The notes: generated from the sequence alone by a model not told the origin. A DNA stretch of 34,037 nt from Saprospiraceae bacterium (GCA_022842725.1 JALHOZ010000040.1:1-34037); one strand, 5' to 3'; positions 16,727-24,445 are shown, counted from the stretch's first letter. Numbers and translations are program-made.

Positions 16727-16862
16727 ATTTTTTATTTTTTCGGTTTAATGTTGTTTGGGTTTGCCATTAACTTTCCTATATGCACAACTTCCATTTGATA
16801 AAATCTTCAAATCAATTTGTTCGATGATCATATTAAGGTTATTAAATTACGAAACTTGTTTA

Positions 16863-16918
16863 TAAGGTTCGTTATTAAACGGTTATCATACGTTTGAAGA
16901 CTGTTTAACCTATCCTTA
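16863..16918 (-). promoter_or_regulatory. Conserved 5'-leader hairpin, copy B
   Basis: TAAGG (16863-16867) pairs with CCTTA (16914-16918). ATTAAAC (16874-16880) pairs with GTTTAAC (16903-16909 region), with one pair changed to G-U in the minus-strand transcript. The loop is about twice as long as in copy A, and can fold on itself through AAACG/CGTTT. Confidence 0.5.
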
Positions 16919-16925
16919 CCGCATA

Positions 16926-16933
16926 CAAATATA
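16926..16933 (-). promoter_or_regulatory. -7 box in repeat B (esterase promoter)
   Basis: The minus strand reads TATATTTG, identical to the box in repeat A, about 200 nt before the esterase ATG at 16726. Confidence 0.5.
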
Positions 16934-17007
16934 AAAAATATCTCATCATGTAGTAGCTTTTATGAAAAAAAGTGTAAAAAATGGGGAGGCAGGACCATTG
17001 AGGTGCT

Positions 17008-17066
17008 GTTGAGTTGTTGAGTTGAGTATTTGTCGATTTGGTTATTTGTTGATTTGTCGATTTGGG
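17008..17066. repeat. Octamer tandem array in repeat B
   Basis: Degenerate TTTGTTGA / TTTGTCGA units, shorter than the array at 15137-15212 in the other copy. Confidence 0.65.
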
Positions 17067-17132
17067 TCGACAGACTGAAACAGGGTTATGTGTTTTTCAA
17101 AGGCACAAGTTGTAAACTTGCGTCAGCAACGG

Positions 17133-17472
17133 GATAGATTTGGCATACACGGTGCGCACAAGTAGCATGTTCAGAAATATAAGAAATTTCAAAGTGCGCA
17201 ATCACCTTTTTTGAGCTAAGTGCTCTGTCCTGATAAAGAACTTAATGAAATGTTGTTCTTTTTTCGAATCTCTGCGTTAATCTCGTCAAATCTTGACGAG
17301 ATGCCTGCGAACCGCTTAGACGGCATTAAAAAATTTTGCCTTGATCTTCAAAAAAATAACTGCCATTATAATTTAACTTGTTATCAGGACAGAGCACTGG
17401 CCTTTTTGTTCACTTTTGCGGTCTCGTCCCATAAGACGAGAGAAAAAGTAAAAGCCCCGCCGGCTTGAGGCG
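17133..17472 (+). repeat. Dispersed repeat R1, copy 1 (split by a MITE-like insertion)
   Basis: The left half (17133-17216: GATAGATTTGGCATACACGG, then AAGTGCGCAATCACC and TTTTTTGAGC) and right half (17399-17472: CCTTTTTGTTCAC, TCTCGTC/GACGAGA hairpin, GCCCCGCCGG, GAGGCG) match copies at 27173, 27510 and 27670. There the two halves are contiguous; here a 180-bp element separates them. Confidence 0.85.
17219..17398. mobile_element. MITE-like element with perfect 18-bp terminal inverted repeats
   Basis: The 180-bp insert begins AGTGCTCTGTCCTGATAA and ends with its exact reverse complement (17381-17398). It interrupts repeat R1, whose other copies read straight through GAGCCTGGCC. No clean target-site duplication is seen. 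An internal hairpin pairs ATCTCGTCAA with TTGACGAGAT around a 3-nt loop. It has no transposase and must be moved in trans if at all mobile. The short ORF crossing it is not a gene. Confidence 0.75.
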
Positions 17473-17610
17473 TAGGAAAACTACCGATTGTCGCAGTTTG
17501 TAACCATTGATTCGTGCAATTTTTTTTGGCAATTGTGTTGACGAATTACAAATTCAATCGGATCGAAATGGCAACCTTCGACCATCGTCTCCGTATCTGG
17601 CTGGGTGAGT

Positions 17611-18420
17611 GACCCTCTCCATAAAAAAATGACCCTTTTTAAAAACTTATAAACCCTCCGCAAAAAAAAAATGACCCTTTTTAAAAACTTATGGACCTTC
17701 CGCAGAAAAGATACGACCCTTTTAAAAAACTGATAAACCCTCCGCAAAAAAAAAACGACCTTTTTTTAAAACTTACAGACCCTCCGCGAAAAAGAAATGA
17801 CTCCATCTGAAAACTTATGGACCCTCCGCAGAAAAAAAATGACCCATCTGAAAACTTATGGACCATTTCCAACATAGAAATACCTATATATTAAACCTAA
17901 AAACACATTTCCAACATGGAAATGGTTACATATGAAACCTAAAAAGCCATTTCCAAAGTAGAAATGACTTCATCTGAAAACTTAAAAGCTAATTTCCATA
18001 AAGAAATGACTCCATCTGAAACCTAAAAGGCCATTTCCAAAAAGGAAATGACTCATCTGAAAACTTATAGACCAATTTCCAAAGAAGAAATGGTTCTATC
18101 TGAAAACTTATAGACCATTTCCAAAAAAGAAATGGTTCTATCTGAAAACTTATAGACCAATTTCCAAAGAAGAAATGGTTTTATCTGAAAACTTATGGGC
18201 AAATTTTCAAAGTGGAAATGGTTCTATCTGAAAACTTATAGACCAATTTTTAAAGTGGAAATGACTTATCTGAAAACTTTTGGAGCCTCCGCAGAAAAAA
18301 AATGACCTATCAAAAAACTTAAGAACATATTTTCAAAGTGAAAACGGTCTCATCAAAAAACCGAAAAAGTTATTTTTTCCAAACAAAGGTTCCAACTAAA
18401 ACCTTAAGAGGGCATTTGAA
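17611..18420. repeat. Degenerate ~42-bp tandem repeat (minisatellite), about 19 units
   Basis: Units of 41-43 bp follow each other from the end of the R1 module to near 18420. Typical parts of a unit are ACCATTTCCAAAGAAG, AAATGGTTCTATCTG and AAAACTTATAG. Most central units contain the inverted repeat CCATTTC/GAAATGG around 6-7 nt; outer units carry ACCCTCCGC instead. Because unit length varies by a base, no reading frame persists, so it is not coding. A three-unit relative lies at 27908-28015. Confidence 0.85.
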
Positions 18421-18503
18421 AGTTTTTTTTTAACCCAATAGTTTTTACAGGCCTGACTACTTAAAAAAATAATGTTGATGTTTTTAAAAAAAAGTAAATA
18501 AAA

Positions 18504-19250
18504 TCATTTAGAATGGTCATTATAAAACCATATATCAGCTTCTGTTTTTTTCCGACGGGAGATTGGAATTTCAAAACCACTTTTTAGAACGAATTTTTCA
18601 TCTTTTAAAGCATCCACATGGTATCGGTTGACTAAATGCGAGCGATGGCTGCGAAAAAAATTTTTATCAGTCAGGATATCATCAAAGTAAGCTAAATTTT
18701 TTGAAGACAACTCCCGACCACCATTTGACAAATGTATGTAACTGTAATTACGTTCGCCTTCTATATGGGTGATTTGTTTTAGAGGCAATCTCAACGTACC
18801 ATTTTGTGTTGACAATACCAGTTTTTGGTTTTCTATCGGTTGAGGTTGCAGATTGGACAAGGCATTCTTGATATCAATACTATTGTCGGTAGTCTTGTGC
18901 AGCTTTTTGATGGCTTCTTCGAGTTCGTTTTCATTGATAGGTTTGATTAAATAATCCAATGCATTAAAACGAAAAGCTTTTATGGCATAGTGGCTATGGG
19001 AAGTAGTAAAGATGGTTTTAAATGATATGTCATCCAACTGTTGGAGGAGCTCAAAACCTGTCATGTCCGGTAATTCAATATCCAGAAAAACGACATCAGG
19101 TTTCAGGGATTTTATTTTTTTTATAGAATCGAAACCATTATGGACAACATCAAGTACTGAAATTTCAGATTTGTATTGATGTAGCATATCTTGTAAGACG
19201 CTTGCCATAAAAACATTGTCCTCTGTAATAATTGCTTTCAGGGGTTTCAT
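18504..19250 (-). CDS. LytTR-family response regulator
   Basis: 248 residues from the ATG at 19250 (MKPLKAIITEDN); the longer frame to 19292 adds a hydrophobic 14-residue stretch foreign to receivers. Receiver domain (~1-120) with acidic pocket ED, phospho-acceptor Asp57 in VVFLDIELPDM, the T in FTTSHSH and Lys in YLIKPINENE; then a LytTR DNA-binding domain (~140-245: ITHIEGERNYSYIHLSNGGR, FFRSHRSHLVNRYHV, IPISRRKK). It should bind pairs of direct repeats upstream of target promoters when phosphorylated. No LytS-type kinase is adjacent; the nearest kinase is the hybrid enzyme at 20456. A candidate binding site is at 19984-20014. Confidence 0.9.
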   Translation of the reverse strand: MKPLKAIITEDNVFMASVLQDMLHQYKSEISVLDVVHNGFDSIKKIKSLKPDVVFLDIELPDMTGFELLQQLDDISFKTIFTTSHSHYAIKAFRFNALDYLIKPINENELEEAIKKLHKTTDNSIDIKNALSNLQPQPIENQKLVLSTQNGTLRLPLKQITHIEGERNYSYIHLSNGGRELSSKNLAYFDDILTDKNFFRSHRSHLVNRYHVDALKDEKFVLKSGFEIPISRRKKTEADIWFYNDHSK

Positions 19251-19455
19251 ATCGAAGATTATCACTGTAAAGGTATAAGAATATTTATACAATGGTATGA
19301 TTTCAAAATAAAAAGCTGCCGTAATGCTTCATAAAGATTCCGGATGAAAGTGGTGATTTACCGGGAAATTTATAGAAATGAAAATAATTTTAACCGCTGG
19401 ATAACTGCTTGCGCCATTTGATAAGTCAAAAGAAGGGTTCATGGGCACTGTGCCT

Positions 19456-19463
19456 TATTTTTG
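19456..19463 (+). promoter_or_regulatory. -7 box upstream of the small secreted protein gene
   Basis: TATTTTTG matches TAnnTTTG and lies 38 nt before the ATG at 19502. A -33 TTG at the right spacing is not evident. Confidence 0.35.
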
Positions 19464-19501
19464 TTCTGTAATAAAAATTCAACAAATTTAAAATTAAAAT
19501 C

Positions 19502-19897
19502 ATGCGTAATCTGATCGTTTTTTCATTCATAATGATGTTGACTCAAATCGTGACTCAAACTGCTAATGCACAAATCGTAAATACCTGGAAAGGTGGAACA
19601 CCCGGACAAGAAAATAATTGGGCTTGTAGCAAAAACTGGAGCCTGGGTAGGATCCCTGGTGTATTTGATAATGTAATCATCCCTGATGTATCTGCAGGTT
19701 CTCAAAAGTTTCCGGTAATCAATTCAGGATTGACCGAAATCAATCAACTTTATATTCATACTGGTGCCACCCTTACACTACAAGAAAATGTTCACATCCT
19801 GGTAAATGAGCTCCATGGCAACGGTATCTGTATTGGCTGTAGTAAAGGTATTTGGATAGAAGGATCGGCTTCTGAAGCATTAGTCAAAAACAAATAA
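19502..19897 (+). CDS. Small secreted protein, hypothetical
   Basis: 131 residues with a signal peptide (MRNLIVFSFIMMLTQ...TANAQ). The mature part has the opening typical of large Bacteroidota surface proteins: NTWKGGTPGQENNWACSKNW, SLGRIPGVFDNVIIPD, then short beta strands (INQLYIHTGATLTLQENVHILV). Here it stops after about 105 residues without repeats or a T9SS tail, so it may be a free-standing small extracellular or periplasmic protein or the remnant of a longer one. Four cysteines (WACSKNW, GICIGCSKG) could form disulfides. It lies between the LytTR regulator (divergent) and the signalling operon. Confidence 0.6.
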   Translation: MRNLIVFSFIMMLTQIVTQTANAQIVNTWKGGTPGQENNWACSKNWSLGRIPGVFDNVIIPDVSAGSQKFPVINSGLTEINQLYIHTGATLTLQENVHILVNELHGNGICIGCSKGIWIEGSASEALVKNK

Positions 19898-19983
19898 GCC
19901 GGTTGCTGCCAATTTGGACACAAACCATAAAAAAAACAGGTCGCTATTCAGCTAAAACCAAAATAACCGGTACGCGAATACAA

Positions 19984-20014
19984 ACCGTTAGATAATTAGG
20001 ATGACCGTTAGATA
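19984..20014 (+). promoter_or_regulatory. Direct repeat resembling a LytTR-regulator binding site
   Basis: ACCGTTAGATA occurs at 19984-19994 and again at 20004-20014, exactly 20 bp apart. The sequence agrees with the LytTR half-site consensus ([TA][AC][CA]GTTN[AG][TG]) at eight of nine positions, and LytTR regulators bind such direct repeats about two helical turns apart. It lies just upstream of the -33 region of the promoter with its -7 box at 20047. Confidence 0.5.
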
Positions 20015-20046
20015 GTCCAAACTTTTAAATTACAATTATTATCCGC

Positions 20047-20054
20047 TATTTTTG
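20047..20054 (+). promoter_or_regulatory. -7 box upstream of the 20068 gene
   Basis: TATTTTTG matches TAnnTTTG and lies 14 nt before the ATG at 20068. Together with the direct repeats at 19984-20014 it forms an activator-type promoter layout. Confidence 0.45.
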
Positions 20055-20067
20055 AGCAACATTATAA

Positions 20068-20406
20068 ATGATGACACAATTGAACCATATAAAATTATTG
20101 CTGATTATTGCTGGTGTACTTTTTACATCTTTTGTTTTCGGGCAAACCAAAACGGATGCCGAGCTATATGCCATCCGGAAAGATAAATCGAAACCTGAGT
20201 CTGGGAGATTAGAAGCCATCCGGGAGAGAATGGATATTGCTTATTTACCCATTCAAGAACCCGGATGGTGGAAGAAATGGGAAAAGGAAACTAAAGAAGC
20301 CATTAAACAGTCCATAAAAAGTAATAAAAAGGAGTATTTGCCAATAATTTATTTAATGAAACTATTTAGCCGTAAAACTTACATCGATATTCGGTTGATG
20401 TTTTAG
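20068..20406 (+). CDS. Short secreted protein, possibly the truncated N-terminus of a TPR sensor kinase
   Basis: 112 residues: signal peptide (ending FVFGQ) and a charged helical region (TDAELYAIRKDKSKPESGR, LEAIRERMDIAYLPIQEPGW, KEYLPIIY). This kind of segment resembles, from memory, the start of secreted or periplasmic tetratricopeptide regions in Bacteroidota sensor kinases, but the frame ends before any TPR appears, with an uncharacteristic tail (KLFSRKTYIDIRLMF). It may be a decayed gene or a genuine small protein. It precedes the hybrid kinase gene by 49 nt and could share its promoter. Confidence 0.5.
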   Translation: MMTQLNHIKLLLIIAGVLFTSFVFGQTKTDAELYAIRKDKSKPESGRLEAIRERMDIAYLPIQEPGWWKKWEKETKEAIKQSIKSNKKEYLPIIYLMKLFSRKTYIDIRLMF

Positions 20407-20455
20407 TAGAAGCAACTCCTTATTTGTTTTAATATTAATTTTTTAATTTTGAACC

Positions 20456-23400
20456 ATGCGTAAATTTATCCCAATACTTTTTTTGTCTGTTTTTTTATTG
20501 GCATGCCTAGAAAAAAACAAACAAAACACCAGAATAAGAACCATAAAAGTTGTGGAAGCCAAAGGTTATGTTGTGCCCCCGGATAGCATGGCCGAGCCAA
20601 AATACACATTAGTTGATGAAAAAAAACTAACTAAAATACAAGCAGGTAAACCAACTTCTTTTGCAACAAATTTAAATGTTCATCCTGTGGGTGAGCCAAA
20701 AGTGATAATGGCAGGTATTCCGCGTATTTGTACACCCGGCCAAGACTCTTTTTTACTTCCAAAAACAGTATCAGCTATTGATAGCCCGTTTGTTGGTGGC
20801 ATACCTGAAACCATAATAGCTAAAGACAGGACCATCAAAGACCAAAATCCGCATAATTTTAGTGCTTTTAACAAACTACAAGGTTTAAAGCACGGAAATG
20901 TATTTTGTTTACTAGAGGATTCGTCCGGAAATCTTTGGTTTGGTACTGCCGGCGGAGGTGTCACGAAATACGATGGTAAAAGTTTTACGCATTTTACCGA
21001 CAAAGAAGGCCTGAGCAATAATGATGTACATTGTATTTTGGAGGATAAAAATGGAAATATTTGGTTCGGTACTTTAGGCGGAGGCGTCACAAAATATGAT
21101 GGTAAAAGTTTTACACATTTTACCGAAAAAGAAGGCCTGAGCAATAATGAAGTTTGGAGTATCTTAGAAGATAAATCCGGAAACCTTTGGTTCGGAACAA
21201 ATGGTGGAGGTGTCTCGAAATACGATGGTAAAGGTTTTACACATTTTACTCAAAAAGAAGGCCTGAGTGGAAATACTATTATAAGTATCTTTGAAGATAA
21301 ATCCGGAAACCTTTGGTTCAGTACTGTTGGCGGAGGCGTTTCCAAATATGATGGTAAAGGATTTACACATTTTACCGAAAAGGAAGGCCTGAGCTATAAT
21401 ATTGTTTGGAGTATCTTGGAAGATAAATCGGGAAACCTTTGGTTCGGCACTGATGGCAAAGGTGTCTCGAAATACGATGGTAAAAGTTTTACGCATTATA
21501 CCGAAAAAGAAGGCTTGAGCCATAATATTGTCGCAAGTATCTTAGAAGACAAATCCGGAAACATCTGGTTTGGCACTTTAGGCGGAGGCATTTCGAAATA
21601 TGATGGTAAAAGTTTTACACATTTTACCGAAAAAGAAGGTCTTAGCAGTAATATTGTATATAGTATCTTAGAAGATAGCTACGGAAGCCTTTGGTTCGGC
21701 ACTGACGCCGGAGGCGTCTCGAAATACGATGGTAAAGGATTTACTCATTTTACCGAAAAGGAAGGCCTGAGAAATAATTTTATAAGGGACATTCTGGAAG
21801 ATAAATCCGGAAATCTTTGGCTTGCTTTGAACGAAGGCATCGCGATATACGATGGTAAAAGTTTTACGCATTTTACCCAAAAGGAAGGAATGAGCGATAA
21901 ACCTGTTTGGAGTATGTTAGAAGATAGATCCGGAAACATCTGGTTCGGCACCTGGGGTGGTGGTGTCACGAAATATGATGGTAAAAGTTTTACCCATTTT
22001 TCCGATATAAAAGGTCTGAGTAACATAGTATATAGTATATTGGAAGATAAATCCGGAAATATTTGGTTCGCCACAGGTGGTGGTGGTGGTGTCACGAAAT
22101 ACGATGGTAAAGGTTTTACACCATTTATGCAAGAAGAAGGCCTGAGCTATAATGATGTATATAGTATCTTAGAAGATAAATCCGGAAATCTTTGGTTCGG
22201 CACATGGGGTGGAGGTGTCACGAAATACGATGGTAAAAGTTTTACCCATTTTACCGAAAAAGAAGGCCTGAGCAATAATTATGTTTCAAGCATACTGGAA
22301 GATAAATCCGGAGACCTTTGGTTCGGCACAAAGGGCGGAGGCGTCTCGAAACTTGTCAAAACCAAAGTCGAAGGTAAGGATACATATTTTTTTACCCATT
22401 TTACCGAAAGAGAAGGCCTGATTAATAATAATGTTTTAAGCATGTTAGAAGATAAATCCGGAAACCTTTGGTTCGGCACCCGCTTTGGGCTGAGTAAATT
22501 AATATCAGCTAAATCAGCAGCTCCGGGACACGTTTTTGGTAACGAAGGGAGCTACAACATAAAAGAAGATGATGTTTTTTTTAAAAATTATGCCTACGAA
22601 GACGGTTTTTTGGGTATAGGTTGTATTTTAAATGCTATTTGCGAAGATAAAAATGGTACTATTTGGATAGGAACGAATGATAGGTTAACTGCTGTCTACC
22701 CTGAGCATATGCCTTCCGATACTGTCGCACCAAATATTCAATTAACTACAATTGAGTTGTTTAATGAAAATATAACCTGGGCTAATTTAGAAAACAAAAT
22801 GGATACTGTACTTACTTTAGGAAATGGCGTTAACATTAGTGATTTTAATTTTGATGGTTTAAGTAAATGGAATAATTTACCCATAAATTTAAGTTTAGCA
22901 TATAACAATAATTACATAACCTTTAATTTTATTGGTATTACAATGAACCAACCAAAAAATGTAAAGTATCAATATATTTTAGAGGGCATTGATGAAAACT
23001 GGAGTGCTCTAACCAATAAAACATCAGCTCCCTATGGCAACTTACCACATGGCACTTATTTGTTTAAAGTAAAAGCCATGAACAGCGAAGGTTATTGGAG
23101 TGCCCCATTTGAATATAAATTTACGATACGGCCGCCGTGGTGGAAAACATGGTGGGCATATGTTGGATATGTTTTGTTTTTCCTGTTTGCCTTACGCATT
23201 TTTAGTAAATACAGGGAGCGCCACCTGAGGACAGATAAAGAGAGGTTGGAAAAAACGGTGGCCGAAAGAACACAGGAATTGGTTAAAGAAAAAGAAAAAG
23301 CCCAATCCAGTGAAAAAGCCAAACATCAGTTTCTCGCCAACATGAGCCACGAGATCCGCACACCCATGAATGCCATCAAAGGTATGACCGATATTCTCAT

Positions 23401-24445
23401 CAGGCGTAATCCTAATGAAGACCAAAAAGAATATCTGACCGGTATCAAACAGTCATCAGATTCCTTATTGGTCATCATTAATGATATTCTCGATATTTCA
23501 AAAATCGAAGCAGGTAAAGTAGAGCTGGAGCAAGAACCCTTTTCTATCAATGAATTGGTACACAATGTACATACCATCATGCAGTTCAAAGCGGAAGAAA
23601 AAGGTTTAGGTCTTGTAAAAGAAATTCCCACTGAAGAGCTATTTGTTTTGGGTGACTCAACAAGATTGAGACAAATCCTCATCAATCTGATTGGCAATGC
23701 CATAAAGTTTACTGAAAAAGGAATGGTGACCACTACCATAAAATCGGAAAAAGTTGGAGAAAAAGTAAATCTTCACTTCACAGTTTCTGATACAGGCATC
23801 GGCATAGATCAAAATAGTTTAGACAAAATTTTTGAATCCTTTGAGCAGGCGTATGGTGATACTACAAGGAAATTTGGCGGAACAGGCTTAGGTCTTAGTA
23901 TTTCTAAAAAACTGGTAGAACTCCACGGCGGACGAATATGGGTTGAAAGTATAAAAGGAAAAGGAAGTCAGTTTCATTTTATCATTCCATATAGTATTTC
24001 CGGAAATAACGCTGAAGTCACACTAACCAATAAAGCTCAAACCAATACTGCCGAAACCATCAAAGGCATAAGAATATTGCTGGTAGAAGATAATACATTC
24101 AATATCGTAGTGGCTACCGAAGAACTGGAAGATGCCATTGAAGATGTGCATGTAGAAGTGGCCGAAAATGGATTGATCGCTGTAGAGAAAATGAAATCAT
24201 CTTCTTTTGATGTCATACTTATGGATATACAAATGCCGGTCATGAATGGATTTGAAGCCACTCAAGCCATCCGAAACATGGAAGGGGACAAAGCGAACAC
24301 GCCAATCATTGCCATGACGGCCAATGTGCTCAAAGAAGAAGTTGATCTCTGTTATCAGGCAGGAATGAATGACTTTATTGGAAAACCGTTTGATACGGAC
24401 GAATTATTAACCAAAATTTTTAACTTAATAAATAAAACATCATGA
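20456..24445 (+). CDS. Hybrid two-component sensor histidine kinase (Reg_prop propeller, Y_Y_Y, HisKA, HATPase, REC)
   Basis: 1329 residues. A hydrophobic N-terminus ends in the lipobox LLAC (Cys17). From ~154 to ~760 run 14 Reg_prop blade motifs (EDKSGNLWFGT...GGGVSKYDGK), enough for two seven-bladed propellers; about eleven are near-identical 41-43-residue units. A Y_Y_Y domain (~815-890: YQYILEGIDENW, LPHGTYLFKVKAMNSEG) is followed by one membrane segment (~898-915), a coiled coil, HisKA with His965 in NMSHEIRTPMN, HATPase_c (N-box NLIGNAIKFTEKG, DTGIGID near 1112) and a receiver with Asp1257 in ILMDIQMPVMNGFEA. It should sense an extracytoplasmic signal and start a phosphorelay. Unlike classic HTCS proteins it has no AraC domain; relay partners follow immediately (ATGA overlap). 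Confidence 0.93.
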   Translation: MRKFIPILFLSVFLLACLEKNKQNTRIRTIKVVEAKGYVVPPDSMAEPKYTLVDEKKLTKIQAGKPTSFATNLNVHPVGEPKVIMAGIPRICTPGQDSFLLPKTVSAIDSPFVGGIPETIIAKDRTIKDQNPHNFSAFNKLQGLKHGNVFCLLEDSSGNLWFGTAGGGVTKYDGKSFTHFTDKEGLSNNDVHCILEDKNGNIWFGTLGGGVTKYDGKSFTHFTEKEGLSNNEVWSILEDKSGNLWFGTNGGGVSKYDGKGFTHFTQKEGLSGNTIISIFEDKSGNLWFSTVGGGVSKYDGKGFTHFTEKEGLSYNIVWSILEDKSGNLWFGTDGKGVSKYDGKSFTHYTEKEGLSHNIVASILEDKSGNIWFGTLGGGISKYDGKSFTHFTEKEGLSSNIVYSILEDSYGSLWFGTDAGGVSKYDGKGFTHFTEKEGLRNNFIRDILEDKSGNLWLALNEGIAIYDGKSFTHFTQKEGMSDKPVWSMLEDRSGNIWFGTWGGGVTKYDGKSFTHFSDIKGLSNIVYSILEDKSGNIWFATGGGGGVTKYDGKGFTPFMQEEGLSYNDVYSILEDKSGNLWFGTWGGGVTKYDGKSFTHFTEKEGLSNNYVSSILEDKSGDLWFGTKGGGVSKLVKTKVEGKDTYFFTHFTEREGLINNNVLSMLEDKSGNLWFGTRFGLSKLISAKSAAPGHVFGNEGSYNIKEDDVFFKNYAYEDGFLGIGCILNAICEDKNGTIWIGTNDRLTAVYPEHMPSDTVAPNIQLTTIELFNENITWANLENKMDTVLTLGNGVNISDFNFDGLSKWNNLPINLSLAYNNNYITFNFIGITMNQPKNVKYQYILEGIDENWSALTNKTSAPYGNLPHGTYLFKVKAMNSEGYWSAPFEYKFTIRPPWWKTWWAYVGYVLFFLFALRIFSKYRERHLRTDKERLEKTVAERTQELVKEKEKAQSSEKAKHQFLANMSHEIRTPMNAIKGMTDILIRRNPNEDQKEYLTGIKQSSDSLLVIINDILDISKIEAGKVELEQEPFSINELVHNVHTIMQFKAEEKGLGLVKEIPTEELFVLGDSTRLRQILINLIGNAIKFTEKGMVTTTIKSEKVGEKVNLHFTVSDTGIGIDQNSLDKIFESFEQAYGDTTRKFGGTGLGLSISKKLVELHGGRIWVESIKGKGSQFHFIIPYSISGNNAEVTLTNKAQTNTAETIKGIRILLVEDNTFNIVVATEELEDAIEDVHVEVAENGLIAVEKMKSSSFDVILMDIQMPVMNGFEATQAIRNMEGDKANTPIIAMTANVLKEEVDLCYQAGMNDFIGKPFDTDELLTKIFNLINKTS

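Larger units (their letters stand above)
16761..17132 (-). repeat. Direct repeat B (~372 bp): promoter/leader module upstream of the esterase gene
   Basis: Second copy of the module at 14900-15277, same orientation. It differs mainly by a longer hairpin loop and fewer octamer units. It ends where the dispersed repeat R1 begins (17133). Confidence 0.9.

Noticed and set aside
17220-17468. 82-codon ORF (plus strand) spanning the MITE and R1 repeat
   Set aside because: It is read straight through the inverted-repeat element and the R1 hairpin; the tail (LFTFAVSS...KTREKVKAPP) is the translation of the dispersed repeat and recurs at 27589-28086 in the same non-genic context.
17481-17875. Two minus-strand ORFs with 14-residue repeats (e.g. 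FLRRVYKFLKRVIFF)
   Set aside because: They are translations of the 42-bp tandem array; unit length varies between 41 and 43 bp, so the frame breaks repeatedly, and the plus strand is equally uninformative.
17611-18420. CRISPR array
   Set aside because: Units are contiguous and degenerate throughout, with no constant repeat alternating with unique spacers, and no cas gene is in the window.
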